NCBI GenBank assembly: GCA_016287875.1
Contig: JAEEXQ010000019.1
Coordinates: 1 to 32,816 of the forward strand
Direction: 5' to 3'
Length of the DNA stretch: 32,816 nucleotides
Source: Bacteroidales bacterium
GTDB taxonomy: Bacteria; Bacteroidota; Bacteroidia; Bacteroidales; UBA932
The notes under the pieces were generated by a model. The model made no database searches and had not been told where the DNA came from. It saw only the letters and a list, made by a program, of their open reading frames with translations. Below are positions 8,801-17,700 of this stretch, one piece after another. Every line of letters begins with the position of its first letter. The first letter of the stretch is position 1. Both the position numbers and the translations under genes were made by a program.

Positions 8801-9020
8801 TTTCCCTTTCAATCCTGTCCACAGGGCCCTCGGAAGACGATATTTCCAGGAAAGCAGGATCTCCCTGCAGATAAATGCCGTCCGTCAGCAACTGCGCCGT
8901 CAGGTTATAGTCGTAGTTCGAGGATGCGGTTGCCGTACGGTTCAAGGCAATATTTCCCGTTTGCACGGGATTACAAGCGGCCATCGCCGCAATCACCAGG
9001 GGAATGCAGAATCGTCTCAT
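5790..9020 (-). CDS. Discoidin-GH2 glycoside hydrolase lipoprotein
   Basis: A 1076-residue exo-acting glycosidase of family GH2. The signal peptide ends in a lipobox at C16 (MAAC), so it is lipid-anchored. Residues 23-60 and 170-255 look like an F5/8-type (discoidin) sugar-binding module interrupted by about 100 residues. The GH2 sugar-binding domain spans about 290-455, the immunoglobulin-like domain about 460-565, the TIM barrel about 570-870, then C-terminal beta domains. The predicted acid/base is E691 (GRNEGNPP) and the likely nucleophile E750 (SERGMPN). The WMSHSCWPS...DYYFQPSGGFFG segment resembles exo-beta-glucosaminidase and beta-mannosidase members rather than LacZ. It is the third gene of a leftward operon, 5 bases after the GH92 stop. 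Its stop lies 82 bases inside dxs. Exact sugar specificity is uncertain. Confidence 0.88.
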   Translation of the reverse strand: MRRFCIPLVIAAMAACNPVQTGNIALNRTATASSNYDYNLTAQLLTDGIYLQGDPAFLEISSSEGPVDRIERENALDGDDNSRNIITGKDGWIEWRFNGYDVVADKAEVLYQEALAGGRGGPKNKVSVPVKVSETGALRIELTFPHEGRWRVKSVDFFKDGQPLGNLLPSAHFTSAWMSGGNTDEWVMVDLGEVRRIDSVRPHWVYVPDGYTVETSKDGRKWKPFRPGRWRYVRLIMHNASGDRFCLTELEVLGPVKKEKPESDWKVRRASEVTGDGELVSSTEFDTQDWLPASVPGTTLANYIKAGAVPDPAFGDNWSQISDSFFNSDFWYRKEFDYKRNDDGRRPFLDFDGINWKADVWLNGVALGSIEGAFMRGHFDVGSVLKDGRNALAVKVRCNAHPGAVKEKNAQWTGYNGGVLGADNPTFHASIGWDWMTTVRGRNCGIWNDVRLVEKGPVELGDPLVVSKISPDGLASVTPSVIVKGLDAVQGQVQLEGWIGDIAFCKDITDGGEISFSPDDFPQLKDRGMDLWWPVGYGEAALYDAGFAVKVDGVLSDSIHFKAGIREVTWDDADGALKLYINGRRFVPQGGNWGFSEQNLMFGARDYDIALDYHRQMHFNMIRNWVGQIGDEEFYDSCDRYGVMVWQDFWLANPSDGPDPDDEGMFLSNAKDWVARIRRHPCLALYCGRNEGNPPESLDKALRSDVVSRLHPGMLYISNSADGIVSGHGPYRAMPVEYYFSDQSGKLHSERGMPNIPVIESLRKMMPSEDLWPQGEMWGKHDFTRDGAQKATTYNALISDTFGECTSAEEYAALAQWLNYNGYRAIFESANSAGRMGLLLWMSHSCWPSLVFCPYDYYFQPSGGFFGCKKACEPLHIQYNPVSRMVEVVSIGEVAAGGEEKLVAKLTVCSMAGKILYEKSAALNITEDSTQECISVDAPSGESIYHLVLSLCSKDGRVLSDNTYTLGASADLRELRSLPSPKLSKTVKKLGGRAMEATICNEGDVPALMVRLKLTDHNGDEILPVDYSDNYFSLMPGERKKVVVRWRDGNYKNLEILSLSEASSSPHMARCSGAEA

Positions 9021-9025
9021 ATGGA

Positions 9026-11026
9026 TTAATACACACTACAATTAAAAAGCTTTATTCTGTGGCCCCGGCTGTTCCTTATGACAGCCTTACGGACTTGTTT
9101 TTCTCCGGGGACCAACCCGCCGCCCACAGGATTCACGGGATACGCGCCCAGCGCGGAGAAGATGTACCATGCGCTCATCTGCCCGCAGTCGTCGTTACCG
9201 CAAAGGCCGCCGGGTTCGTTCTTGTAGCACTCCCGGAATACTTCACGGATCTTCTCTGCCGCCTTGTCCTGCCTGCCTGCGAGCGTGTACAGATATATCA
9301 CATGATGACAGGGTTCATTGCCGTGCGAATACTGTCCTATCAGTCCCGTAACATCGGAGGCCTCGCCGGTCATGCTGGCAGGCACGCTCACGCCGAACAA
9401 GGTGTCGAGGCGGGAAACGAAGGTCTCCCTCCCTCCCAGCAGGGATATCAAGTCGTCCGGGTCATGCAATACGTGCCACAGATAGTGCCAGGCATTGCCC
9501 TCGGTATAATCTCCCCCCTGATGCGATGCATGTGAGTATCTGTACGGCTCGAACGGTTCATGCCAGTTGCCGGATGAGTCCTTCCCGCGGAAGAAACCCG
9601 TCGCCCGGTCGAAAAGGTTGCGGTAGTTCTTCGAACGATGCAGGAAGAATTCCCGGTCGGCCTCCAGGCCGAGATATCCGGCAAGCTGCGCGGCGCACCA
9701 GTCATCGTAGCAGAATTCCAACGTACGCGACACCGATTCCACCTCTACCTTGTCGAACGGGAGGTATCCGTACTTATCGTATATGTCCCAGTCGGATTTT
9801 TGGTGATTGGTGGTCAGGGATGCCTTGACGGCCTTCCATGCGCGGACTGGATCAACGCCGGGCAATCCCTTCAGGCAGGCATCCACCACGGTAGGGACTG
9901 CATGGTTCGCTATCATGCAGTAATTGTCCTTACCGCAAAGGTCCCAGACGGGCAGATGTCCTCTTTGTTCCGCTTCGTCGAGCATGCTGTTCACTATGTC
10001 TGCCTCGATGTCAGGAGTGAGCAGGGTGCGCAAGGGATCCGCAGCGCGGAAAGTGTCCCATTGCGAGAATGTAGAGTAGCGCACGGGGGCTCCCTGGTCC
10101 GAGATCAGGTTCGGCTGCAGATAGAGGTGATACATCGAGGTATAGAAAGCAGTCTTGACGCTGTCGGGGGCCTCTATGCGTATGAGGGAGAACAGTTTCT
10201 CCCAACTTCTCCCCACCTCGCGGCGGACCCGGCCGAAGTTCCATCCGGGGACCTCGCCAAGATTGTTCCGGGCCCCTTTGGCAGAACTGTAGGACAGAGC
10301 TATCTTGACCTTAAGGTCTTTATCTGCCGGCCCGAAATCAAGCACATATGCAGGAGCGGCGTAAGATGGATCGAGGCAGAGGGTGTCCACACTGCGGACG
10401 GGCTGATCGAAGACCATCTCATACCAAAGGTCATAATCCACCCAGGACGATGCCGCTATCTTTCCGCGGAGCGTGTCGGAAGATGGCTGCGTACCTTCCC
10501 ACAGCCGTATGCCGCCCCGCATCGAAGGGGTGGATGTCCTGTCGCGGAGCTGTATGTTCTGCAGGTTGACGAAGAGTTTCCTCCCGGAGCCGTCGAAGTG
10601 CATCGTATAGCAGGCGACGCGGGGCGAGCACGTAATCTCCACCCTTGCGCCGTTGTCCGGCAGGCTCACGCCATAGTAACCGGGAGATGCGGTTTCATCC
10701 CTCTTGACACTGGCATAATCCTGCCCGTGAGAATCCGAAAAAGGCATTATAAGTATATTGCACAGAGACGGGACTCCCGTACCGCTCAGGCGGTTCTGGG
10801 TAAAGCCGAGGATGAGGGAATCGGACCAATTGTATCCGCTGCAGTATTTCCAAAGATAGTTCCCGGTATGAGGACCCGGCTGCACCATACCCAACGGGCA
10901 TGATGCAGCAGGCGAAGTGTGACCGGTGTAATCGGTCCCGATGAAAGGGTCCGCGTAGCGCCCCCGGTCAGGAACACAGGACGCGAGCAGAAGCAATAAT
11001 GCGAGTCTAGTCGTAATGTTGGCCAT
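9026..11026 (-). CDS. GH92 alpha-mannosidase-type lipoprotein, C terminus shortened
   Basis: GH92 enzymes are calcium-dependent exo-alpha-mannosidases acting outside the inner membrane. The frame is open further upstream, but the ATG at 11026 is chosen because it gives a clean lipoprotein signal, MANITTRLALLLLLASC, with C17 as the lipid site; it overlaps the upstream gene by 20 bases. Family signatures are DPFIGTDYTGH with SPAASCPLGMVQPGP (26-52), WDTFR (323-327), GNEPCHH with catalytic E571, and GNDDCGQMSAWY with D612 and D613. After AYPVNPV the protein runs only 34 more residues and stops at 666, some 40 residues before GH92 proteins normally end, so the last strands of the beta-sandwich are missing. 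The catalytic residues are all present. Activity should be treated as likely but unproven. Confidence 0.88.
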   Translation of the reverse strand: MANITTRLALLLLLASCVPDRGRYADPFIGTDYTGHTSPAASCPLGMVQPGPHTGNYLWKYCSGYNWSDSLILGFTQNRLSGTGVPSLCNILIMPFSDSHGQDYASVKRDETASPGYYGVSLPDNGARVEITCSPRVACYTMHFDGSGRKLFVNLQNIQLRDRTSTPSMRGGIRLWEGTQPSSDTLRGKIAASSWVDYDLWYEMVFDQPVRSVDTLCLDPSYAAPAYVLDFGPADKDLKVKIALSYSSAKGARNNLGEVPGWNFGRVRREVGRSWEKLFSLIRIEAPDSVKTAFYTSMYHLYLQPNLISDQGAPVRYSTFSQWDTFRAADPLRTLLTPDIEADIVNSMLDEAEQRGHLPVWDLCGKDNYCMIANHAVPTVVDACLKGLPGVDPVRAWKAVKASLTTNHQKSDWDIYDKYGYLPFDKVEVESVSRTLEFCYDDWCAAQLAGYLGLEADREFFLHRSKNYRNLFDRATGFFRGKDSSGNWHEPFEPYRYSHASHQGGDYTEGNAWHYLWHVLHDPDDLISLLGGRETFVSRLDTLFGVSVPASMTGEASDVTGLIGQYSHGNEPCHHVIYLYTLAGRQDKAAEKIREVFRECYKNEPGGLCGNDDCGQMSAWYIFSALGAYPVNPVGGGLVPGEKQVRKAVIRNSRGHRIKLFNCSVY

Positions 11027-14000
11027 AAGCGAAACCCTTGTAATCTGTTCCGACATATGAAGAGGTCGTATAGGTGGCCGTCCAGCCACTGCGCATATGA
11101 TGCGTCGCGGTAATGGTGAACGGTGTTCCGAAATTGACGGACGAATACCATATCTGGTCGATCGTTTCTTCCGCATCTCCGTACGTACCTTTGATTTGGT
11201 TGAACACATATGAAGCGGTGGCAGCATCTTTTATGGAAGCAGACACCCGAGTCATGTTGGTGGTAGTGCCTCCGTAAGTAAGCTGCACGGTCCAATAATC
11301 CTCCGAGTCGTTCGAAGATCCGGCATCCAGTATCCTTACGACGAACTTATTCTTCACCGAATCGTCCCAATTGTATTCCTTGTAACCTCGGTCACCGTCG
11401 TGCCACACTTGACCCCAATAATCGTTTTTGTTGTAAGTCTGTTTTCCGTTATATACGCGCATCTGGAATCCGGCGGATTCCTTGGTGACCTTGTTGTACT
11501 CGGCCACTATGTCGTTAGTTCCGAAGGTAAGCACTCCGTATCCCGCAGCGCTGCCGGTCGGGGAGCAGATATCCGCATCCCACCAGTATCCCGACATGCT
11601 CTGCATCGTATGCTCGTAGATGCTCCGTCCGCTTCTGGCAGACCAGCCGGCATAGAGGTTATTCTTAATGGAATGGGTGTGGCCGGAAAGCACGTGGACA
11701 TTGTAGAAGTTACTCCTCAGGGTGCCCATAACCGCGTTCTGGGTTCCGCTGTCGCCGCCGGAAGAAACGTTCAGTGGCGCATGGCAGCAGAATATCACCT
11801 GCTTGGAATTGTGGCCGCTGACCTTCGCCACATCTGCCTGCAGCCAGGCTACCTGGGCGCTGGTGAATCCTTCGCTGTAAGTAACCGTATACGTCCCGTT
11901 GCTTCCGCTCCGGGAGCCGCTGCTTAGGATGTTGTCCATTACGATTACATGCGCATTGCCTATGTCGAACGAATAATTCGTGGGGCCGAAATGGTTGACG
12001 AAACAATTCTCGCGCTCATAATCAGTGCTGCCGGAGGCATCGTGGTCGTGGTTGCCTATCACGTAGAACACGGGGACGGTGCCGCCGGATGTGTTCGTAA
12101 GGTTGCAGAATTTGCTGCGGACATCGTCGGCCATGCTCATATCGTCCCAGAGCTGGTCGCCAAGGGCTATGCCTATCACCTCTCCCGCAGAACCGCCGTC
12201 CCCCACAGGGATTCCAGTTCCAAGTGCGGTAACCGTAGCCTGGACGTCGGCCATTGTCGTATTGAATCTGGACAGGTTCGAAGAATTCTGCACGTGGGCA
12301 TCGGACAGGGCCAATATCGTAAAGCGGGCGGGGGCTCCTCCCTGACGGGCAGTCAGGGTAAAATCCTTGCGGACCAATCCCGAAGAAGGAATGGAGATGG
12401 GGTAAAAGAAAGCCGGACGTCCGTCGGGTCCGATGGGAATTTCGTATGCGGCAGGGATGGTCACGTTCACGGTCCTGGCGGCAGCATTTGCCGTAATCTC
12501 ATACAAACCCTCGGAATTGGTGGATACGCATGAGTATCCGTCCGACACTGTCACGCCGGCGATTCCGTTACCGTGGCTGTCTTTGACGAAACCAAACAGA
12601 TTGGTGGAGGGAGACAATAGAACATCCCCATAATCTTCCAGCACCGAGGGGGAGGTGGCGCTTGTCTCCTTGTTCGGATAATTCCTGACCGGACGGATGT
12701 TGAGGCCGAAGTACATCTCGGTTGACGGGTTGCTGTTCCTGCCGTAGTTTATGCCGCCGCCTGTCATTTCCAGCCGGAGGGCGTTATTGACCAGGGCGGA
12801 AAAATCCGGCGTGGCACGTATACGGCTGTCGCTCCAGTAGAAGCCCCTGTTCCCCTGATAGCCTCGCCCTGTGCCGTAGAAGCCTCCGAAGGGAAAGAAT
12901 ACCGTGTTGGCATCCTTGGTGAACGTGCGTCCTTTTATGCTGCAGCCGGTGTTGTAGTAGTCGGCGGTGATTATTTCGGTGGTGAGCCCCGAAGCGGTCA
13001 CGGTCTCGTCCGCATCGGCATCGATACTGATGCTGCTGCCCGTCAACGAGAGCAGTTCTTCGATAGCAGGCATACGCCAGGCACTGCCCCAGCGTACCCT
13101 GGCGGGGTCGTATTTGGAGCCGGATATCTTCTGCAGCTTGAGGACTCCGTTTTCATTGCCGTCGGTCACGGCATATGTGAAGAATTTTCCTATCTGGGTG
13201 GAAGGGAAGTTCTCGTAACTGCCCACGGTGTGGGAACCGTCGTAGATCCAATCGGTGGAAGAGAACTCCGTCCTGGGCGCAATCTCGCCCCACATGAAGA
13301 AGTCGCCGTAAAGGTCATCTGCGGAAGGAGATGCGGCCGTCACCTTGGCCCCCAGGTTGAACGGTGCCCAGGCCGGGGAGACCATCGTAGTATAGCGATA
13401 GTCGCCCAGATTATCGTATTTATTGCAGAAATCCCCGTCAGGGTCCTTTTCCATGGTAACTTGGATGGCACCCAGGGAAATGGCATCTTCGGGGAGTGGA
13501 CGGTCGATAAGCTCCAGGCCGCTTAAATCAACGGTGCCGACATTCCCGGCGAACGCACTTAGGGAGGTTCCGATGGTAGCGCCGTTCGATTTGGTCTTAT
13601 CTGCATTGAAGAAGGTCACGATAACGCCCTTGGGCTTCTCGTTTATGTAGTTGCCATATTGGGTGGCAGGGATGGCAAGGTAGCAGACATCTCCGGAGGA
13701 AGATGCGCTACCGAGGTCGATTTCATACACGTCGTTGAAATGCCCGTCGTAGATTATGCTGGTCGAAGAAGGTGTCACCTTCCAGTTCGCGGTGGTGCAG
13801 TATTCGACATAACGGACTCCGGCAGGAAGCCTGAAACGCACGAAATACGAAAGGCGCGTAGCGGACCCGAAGTTGAATTGCGGTGAGCTTCCTGTGCCGT
13901 TGGCAACTATGTAACTATAGTCGCCTATATCGGCCAATTCGCCGCTTTGGTTGTCGTAATTGCAACGGATGGCGCCTATGGTTTCGATGCCATGGTTGCC

Positions 14001-14357
14001 GAATACCGCAGTCCAAACCGTGCCCGCATCGACATCGAGATTGCTCATATCTGCCGAAAAACTGGCAGTAGATGTGCCGGCGCCGGAAACCAGGTCGAAA
14101 CGGGCACAGTCTCCGCTCTGAGTGAGTGCGTAGAAAAAGTCACCGTCTTGCCATACGGAAGAAAGTCCGGACGACAGCCCGACAGGATCGATTTCGCTGT
14201 ACAGGAGTTTTGTCTCGTGTTTAGGAGTGAGGGTAGCTTTAGCATAGATGATGTGCGGATCTCCGTGGTCCTGATTCTGCACTATTTCTTTTGCGCAAGA
14301 CGAAGTGATGATTACTAGGGTTGCCAACAGGCAGCCTGGCAGTTGGTTTGGTTTCAT
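11007..14357 (-). CDS. Fimbrillin-like/FISUMP/calcineurin-like phosphoesterase lipoprotein
   Basis: A 1116-residue lipoprotein (lipobox at C21, mature start CAKEIV). Domain order: fimbrillin-like beta domain (about 40-285, Mfa-like); FISUMP domain (about 328-558, from PAWAPFNLGA through RWGSAWRMP to NIRPVRNY); a carboxypeptidase-regulatory-like fold (about 587-640) corresponding to the MetallophosN region; calcineurin-like phosphoesterase (about 678-900); and a MetallophosC-like tail. All metal-binding motifs are intact: D686-A-H688, GD733-734, GNHD768-771, H859 and GHTH892-895. It should hydrolyse a phosphomono- or diester in the periplasm or at the cell surface; the substrate is unknown. 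It heads the leftward operon with GH92 and GH2 genes, and is a diverged copy of the rightward gene at 14461. Confidence 0.87.
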   Translation of the reverse strand: MKPNQLPGCLLATLVIITSSCAKEIVQNQDHGDPHIIYAKATLTPKHETKLLYSEIDPVGLSSGLSSVWQDGDFFYALTQSGDCARFDLVSGAGTSTASFSADMSNLDVDAGTVWTAVFGNHGIETIGAIRCNYDNQSGELADIGDYSYIVANGTGSSPQFNFGSATRLSYFVRFRLPAGVRYVEYCTTANWKVTPSSTSIIYDGHFNDVYEIDLGSASSSGDVCYLAIPATQYGNYINEKPKGVIVTFFNADKTKSNGATIGTSLSAFAGNVGTVDLSGLELIDRPLPEDAISLGAIQVTMEKDPDGDFCNKYDNLGDYRYTTMVSPAWAPFNLGAKVTAASPSADDLYGDFFMWGEIAPRTEFSSTDWIYDGSHTVGSYENFPSTQIGKFFTYAVTDGNENGVLKLQKISGSKYDPARVRWGSAWRMPAIEELLSLTGSSISIDADADETVTASGLTTEIITADYYNTGCSIKGRTFTKDANTVFFPFGGFYGTGRGYQGNRGFYWSDSRIRATPDFSALVNNALRLEMTGGGINYGRNSNPSTEMYFGLNIRPVRNYPNKETSATSPSVLEDYGDVLLSPSTNLFGFVKDSHGNGIAGVTVSDGYSCVSTNSEGLYEITANAAARTVNVTIPAAYEIPIGPDGRPAFFYPISIPSSGLVRKDFTLTARQGGAPARFTILALSDAHVQNSSNLSRFNTTMADVQATVTALGTGIPVGDGGSAGEVIGIALGDQLWDDMSMADDVRSKFCNLTNTSGGTVPVFYVIGNHDHDASGSTDYERENCFVNHFGPTNYSFDIGNAHVIVMDNILSSGSRSGSNGTYTVTYSEGFTSAQVAWLQADVAKVSGHNSKQVIFCCHAPLNVSSGGDSGTQNAVMGTLRSNFYNVHVLSGHTHSIKNNLYAGWSARSGRSIYEHTMQSMSGYWWDADICSPTGSAAGYGVLTFGTNDIVAEYNKVTKESAGFQMRVYNGKQTYNKNDYWGQVWHDGDRGYKEYNWDDSVKNKFVVRILDAGSSNDSEDYWTVQLTYGGTTTNMTRVSASIKDAATASYVFNQIKGTYGDAEETIDQIWYSSVNFGTPFTITATHHMRSGWTATYTTSSYVGTDYKGFAYGQHYD

Positions 14358-14460
14358 TAGTGTTCTGGTTTCTCTTTCAACTATTTACACGAAACAGTAA
14401 AAATCCCCTTTTTTTTATTGTAAATTTCAGGGAAAAACAAAGTGTACGTGTATTCAAAGT
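14358..14460. promoter_or_regulatory. Divergent intergenic region driving both arms of the island
   Basis: This 103-base AT-rich stretch separates two diverging paralogues and should hold promoters for both arms. TACACG at 14386-14391 and CGTGTA at 14447-14452 form an inverted pair pointing outward. Upstream of each, a GGG sits exactly 14 bases before CGTGTA on its own strand (14408-14406 leftward, 14430-14432 rightward). TAAATTTC at 14421-14428 is one base off the standard -7 consensus. Confidence 0.5.
14424..14454 (+). promoter_or_regulatory. Shared 31-bp upstream motif, copy 1
   Basis: The stretch begins ATTTCAGGGA and ends GTGTATT, 6 bases before the ATG at 14461. A copy at 23095-23125, 8 bases before the GH3 start, matches at 22 of 31 positions with no gaps, including both end blocks completely. 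This suggests a binding site or alternative-sigma promoter common to two transcription units of the island. Confidence 0.45.
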
Positions 14461-17400
14461 ATGAGATTAACCACACATTTGCTAATCCTGATTACCTCGC
14501 TTTCCCTGATTTCGGCATGCACCCGGGAGGAGATTGTTCCTGTTCCCGGCGCAGAAGTGAGCATCAGCGCCACCGCAACACTGCCCGAGTACCGCACCAA
14601 GATGGTGTATGAAGACGGTTATCCGGATTCTCCGGGCATCAAAGCCGGCTGGAAAACCGGCGACACTTTTCTTGCCCTTGAAATTAACGGAAACACCATA
14701 ACGCCCGTCACGTTTACCGCGACGGCTTCTGCCGACATCAAGGCCAGTTTCACATCTTCGGGAGCTGTCGAAGCAAACAACTCCACCAAGTGGGTGGCGG
14801 TCCTGGGTAAAGGCGCCGGCTTCGACGGCGGGGCCATCTCTTGCTCTTACGGCAGCCAGGACGGTTCCCTCGCAGGCCTCGAGAAATGCGATTACATGGT
14901 CGCAACCTCTACGGGAGACACCCCGGATTTCGATTATGCTAACGGCAAGCATCTTACATATCTGCTGAGGATCAAGATGCCCGCAGGTGTGGGTGCGATG
15001 GAGTTCAACACCTGGGCAGACGGCCCCGAATGGGTGATCGGAAGCGACGGTTCGACAAAGTCCTGCACGCCGGATTACCGTCCCAAGGCCGCGAAGACTT
15101 TCCAGGTCGCGAAGGAAACCGCCGAAGGCGATTACGTGTATCTTGCAGTTCCGGCCGTGGACTATTCCGATGCCGGACTTATAGTGACAGCCTTTAACGA
15201 GGCCGGCACCCGGTCCCAGGGCAAAGTTCTCAGCGCCGACCTGTCTGCCAAAGGCGGCAAAGTGGCTTCTCTCGAATTCGGCAGCCTGATGGACCGCCCT
15301 CTCCCCGGCGACGCAGTGAATTTCATGGCGAAACTCTCTAGTTCCCTGCAATACGCCGGCAATACGTCCTGGGACGGATTGAAGGACCAATATACTTTCT
15401 CCTGCTCACCTTACTGGGCCCCGTTCAACGTCGGTGCCAAAGCCGCCCCGGCTACGGCCGAGGAGGTATATGGCTCTTACTTCGCATGGGGAGAAACCGA
15501 GCAGAGGGATGTTTACAGCCACGAATCCTACAAGTACGACGGCAAAGACGAGGCCCTGGGCTATGTCAGGACCCATGCCGGGCATAAGGATATCTGCGTC
15601 GACCTGCACGTTATCTCAGGTACCAAATATGATGTCGCCCGCGTGAAGTGGGGAAGTGCCTGGAGGATGCCCTTCATCGAAGAGATGATGAGTTTCGTGG
15701 GCAGCAACGGCAACTTCACCTGCACTTCCGGCCAGTCCTCATCTACCGACAACTTGTTCAGGACGGTGGATGTATCGTCATACAACGGGGTAACGGTGAA
15801 CGGAAGGACCTTCAGCAGGAACGGAAAAACCGTTTTCTTCCCCTTCGCAGGCCGGTATTACTACACCTCCGGCGGCAACGCCTCCGAGCCTTCCATGGTT
15901 GGCAAGGCCGGCTTCTATTTCGGCGGCGTGCACAACATTACCCCCGGCAGGAACGAGGCTTACCGCCTATATGTAAGGAATTCCTTGGTCGACCTCCTTT
16001 CGGAGGGTTGCGAATATGCTTTCTGCGTAAGGCCCGTGCTCGCCCAGGATACGGATGAGAACCCGGTAGTAACGGCCGGCGGCCATGTCCTCGATTCCGT
16101 TACCGGGAAGGGTATTGCCGGAGTAACGGTTTCCGATGGCTATTCCTGCTGCACCACCGATTCGGAAGGTGCGTACAGCATGGAAGCGAATCCCGCAGCC
16201 CGCTATATTACCATAACAGTTCCTTCGGCTTACGAAATTCCTCTGGGCTCCGACGGGCGTCCCGCTTTCTATAAGCTCGTGAACTTCGCAGGACACACCG
16301 AAGTGGAAGCGGACTTCTCGCTGACACCGCGTCCGGCCCCCGTGACACGTTTCACCTTGATTACGGTTGCCGATGTCCATGTCCAGAACAACGACCATCT
16401 TGAGCTTTTCACCAACGGCCCCATCGCCGACATACAGCAGACGGTAGATAAACTCGGGACCGGCAGCGGACCGGTGATCGGCATAGCCCTTGGCGACCAG
16501 CTTACCGACAACCTGGCTATATCTTCCTCGGTACGGGAGGTCTATACCAGCATCCATACTGCCGGCGGCACGATGCCTTTCTTCTACGTCATTGGCAATC
16601 ACGACCACGAAAGTGTCGAGAACGGCACCGACGACCAGAGTACGGATAGCTTCCTGAACAATTTCGGACCCACGGACTATTCCTTCGACATAGGAGACGC
16701 CCATGTAATAGTGGTAGATGATATCGATTTCAACGGGAACACGGAAGGCGGAAGCGGTGGCTACAACCACATCAAGTACAGGGAAGGCCTGACGGGAGAA
16801 AAGCTTCATTGGCTGAGGGAGGATATAGCCCATGTGGAAAACAAAGCAGGCAAGGTGGTCCTATTGTGCACCCACGCTCCTCTGACCAATTGCATGAATG
16901 CGGACGAGGCCAAGCTGGAACTGCGCGCTTTCAAAGAAGCCCACATCTACTCCGGGCATCTGCACAATCTCAAGAACTACACGCACAGCACCTACAAGAC
17001 TCAGAACGGACGTCCCATTATCGAGCATGGCCTGCAGTCGCTCAGCGGCCAGATCTGGCGTGCCGACGTATCTGCGAACGGAAGTCCTGCAGGATACGGA
17101 GTACATACCTACGACGGAGCAACCCTTTACTGGGGATACAACAAGACTTGGAAGGAGAGCGAGGATTTCCAGATCCGCGTGTACAGCGGCGATGACAGCT
17201 ATTCCGGCTACAAGTGGGACGATGCCTACAGCGGGAAGTTCCTTGCCCGCGTCTGGGACGGCGACGATCCCGAGACAGCGGCTGCCGACGAGACCTGGAC
17301 CCTCAACTTCGTACACGACGGGCAAACCGTGCCGATGACACGCGTAAGAAGCGCGCTCGTAGACCAATGCGGAGATTCCTTCTACTATGAGGTGCTCCAT

Positions 17401-17679
17401 GCGCCTTTCGGCAACTGGGTGAGGACCTCCTACACTTGGTGGGTGATCGATGCTCCCGGCGGAGATCCGGCCGCAGTAAAGAACTGGAAGATTACCGCCA
17501 CCCACAAACTCCCCGGAGGAGAAAAGACTTATTACACAGATGTCCTGTCGAGGGATTATACCGGTTACGGACTTGACAGCCACTTCCTTTGGAACAACGG
17601 CGGTCCCGGTCCCGGACCTGATCCCGGCCCGGGCGCCGAGTCTCCTTCTCTTGGCGAAGACACATCGGTGTCGTTTTAA
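14461..17679 (+). CDS. Fimbrillin-like/FISUMP/calcineurin-like phosphoesterase lipoprotein, paralogue
   Basis: A 1072-residue lipoprotein (lipobox ISAC, C20, mature start CTREEI) with the same layout as the divergent gene: fimbrillin-like domain (about 35-290, with AGWKTGDTFLALEING), FISUMP (about 318-526, with RVKWGSAWRMP and FCVRPV), regulatory-like fold (about 538-600), phosphoesterase (about 628-850) and MetallophosC-like tail. Metal-binding motifs are complete: D638-V-H640, GD678-679, GNHD712-715, H805 and GHLH832-835. Unlike its partner it ends in a Gly/Pro linker (GPGPGPDPGPG) and a short acidic tail with no further domain. Predicted role is a surface or periplasmic phosphoesterase tied to glycan processing by its neighbours. 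It begins the rightward operon; the next gene follows after 21 bases. Confidence 0.87.
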   Translation: MRLTTHLLILITSLSLISACTREEIVPVPGAEVSISATATLPEYRTKMVYEDGYPDSPGIKAGWKTGDTFLALEINGNTITPVTFTATASADIKASFTSSGAVEANNSTKWVAVLGKGAGFDGGAISCSYGSQDGSLAGLEKCDYMVATSTGDTPDFDYANGKHLTYLLRIKMPAGVGAMEFNTWADGPEWVIGSDGSTKSCTPDYRPKAAKTFQVAKETAEGDYVYLAVPAVDYSDAGLIVTAFNEAGTRSQGKVLSADLSAKGGKVASLEFGSLMDRPLPGDAVNFMAKLSSSLQYAGNTSWDGLKDQYTFSCSPYWAPFNVGAKAAPATAEEVYGSYFAWGETEQRDVYSHESYKYDGKDEALGYVRTHAGHKDICVDLHVISGTKYDVARVKWGSAWRMPFIEEMMSFVGSNGNFTCTSGQSSSTDNLFRTVDVSSYNGVTVNGRTFSRNGKTVFFPFAGRYYYTSGGNASEPSMVGKAGFYFGGVHNITPGRNEAYRLYVRNSLVDLLSEGCEYAFCVRPVLAQDTDENPVVTAGGHVLDSVTGKGIAGVTVSDGYSCCTTDSEGAYSMEANPAARYITITVPSAYEIPLGSDGRPAFYKLVNFAGHTEVEADFSLTPRPAPVTRFTLITVADVHVQNNDHLELFTNGPIADIQQTVDKLGTGSGPVIGIALGDQLTDNLAISSSVREVYTSIHTAGGTMPFFYVIGNHDHESVENGTDDQSTDSFLNNFGPTDYSFDIGDAHVIVVDDIDFNGNTEGGSGGYNHIKYREGLTGEKLHWLREDIAHVENKAGKVVLLCTHAPLTNCMNADEAKLELRAFKEAHIYSGHLHNLKNYTHSTYKTQNGRPIIEHGLQSLSGQIWRADVSANGSPAGYGVHTYDGATLYWGYNKTWKESEDFQIRVYSGDDSYSGYKWDDAYSGKFLARVWDGDDPETAAADETWTLNFVHDGQTVPMTRVRSALVDQCGDSFYYEVLHAPFGNWVRTSYTWWVIDAPGGDPAAVKNWKITATHKLPGGEKTYYTDVLSRDYTGYGLDSHFLWNNGGPGPGPDPGPGAESPSLGEDTSVSF

Positions 17680-17700
17680 TGATTAATAACATAAAACCAT

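Noticed and set aside
11027..11227. Upstream extension of the GH92 gene by 67 codons
   Set aside because: The extension lies inside the preceding gene, is Arg/Pro-rich, and would bury the lipoprotein signal that starts at 11026.
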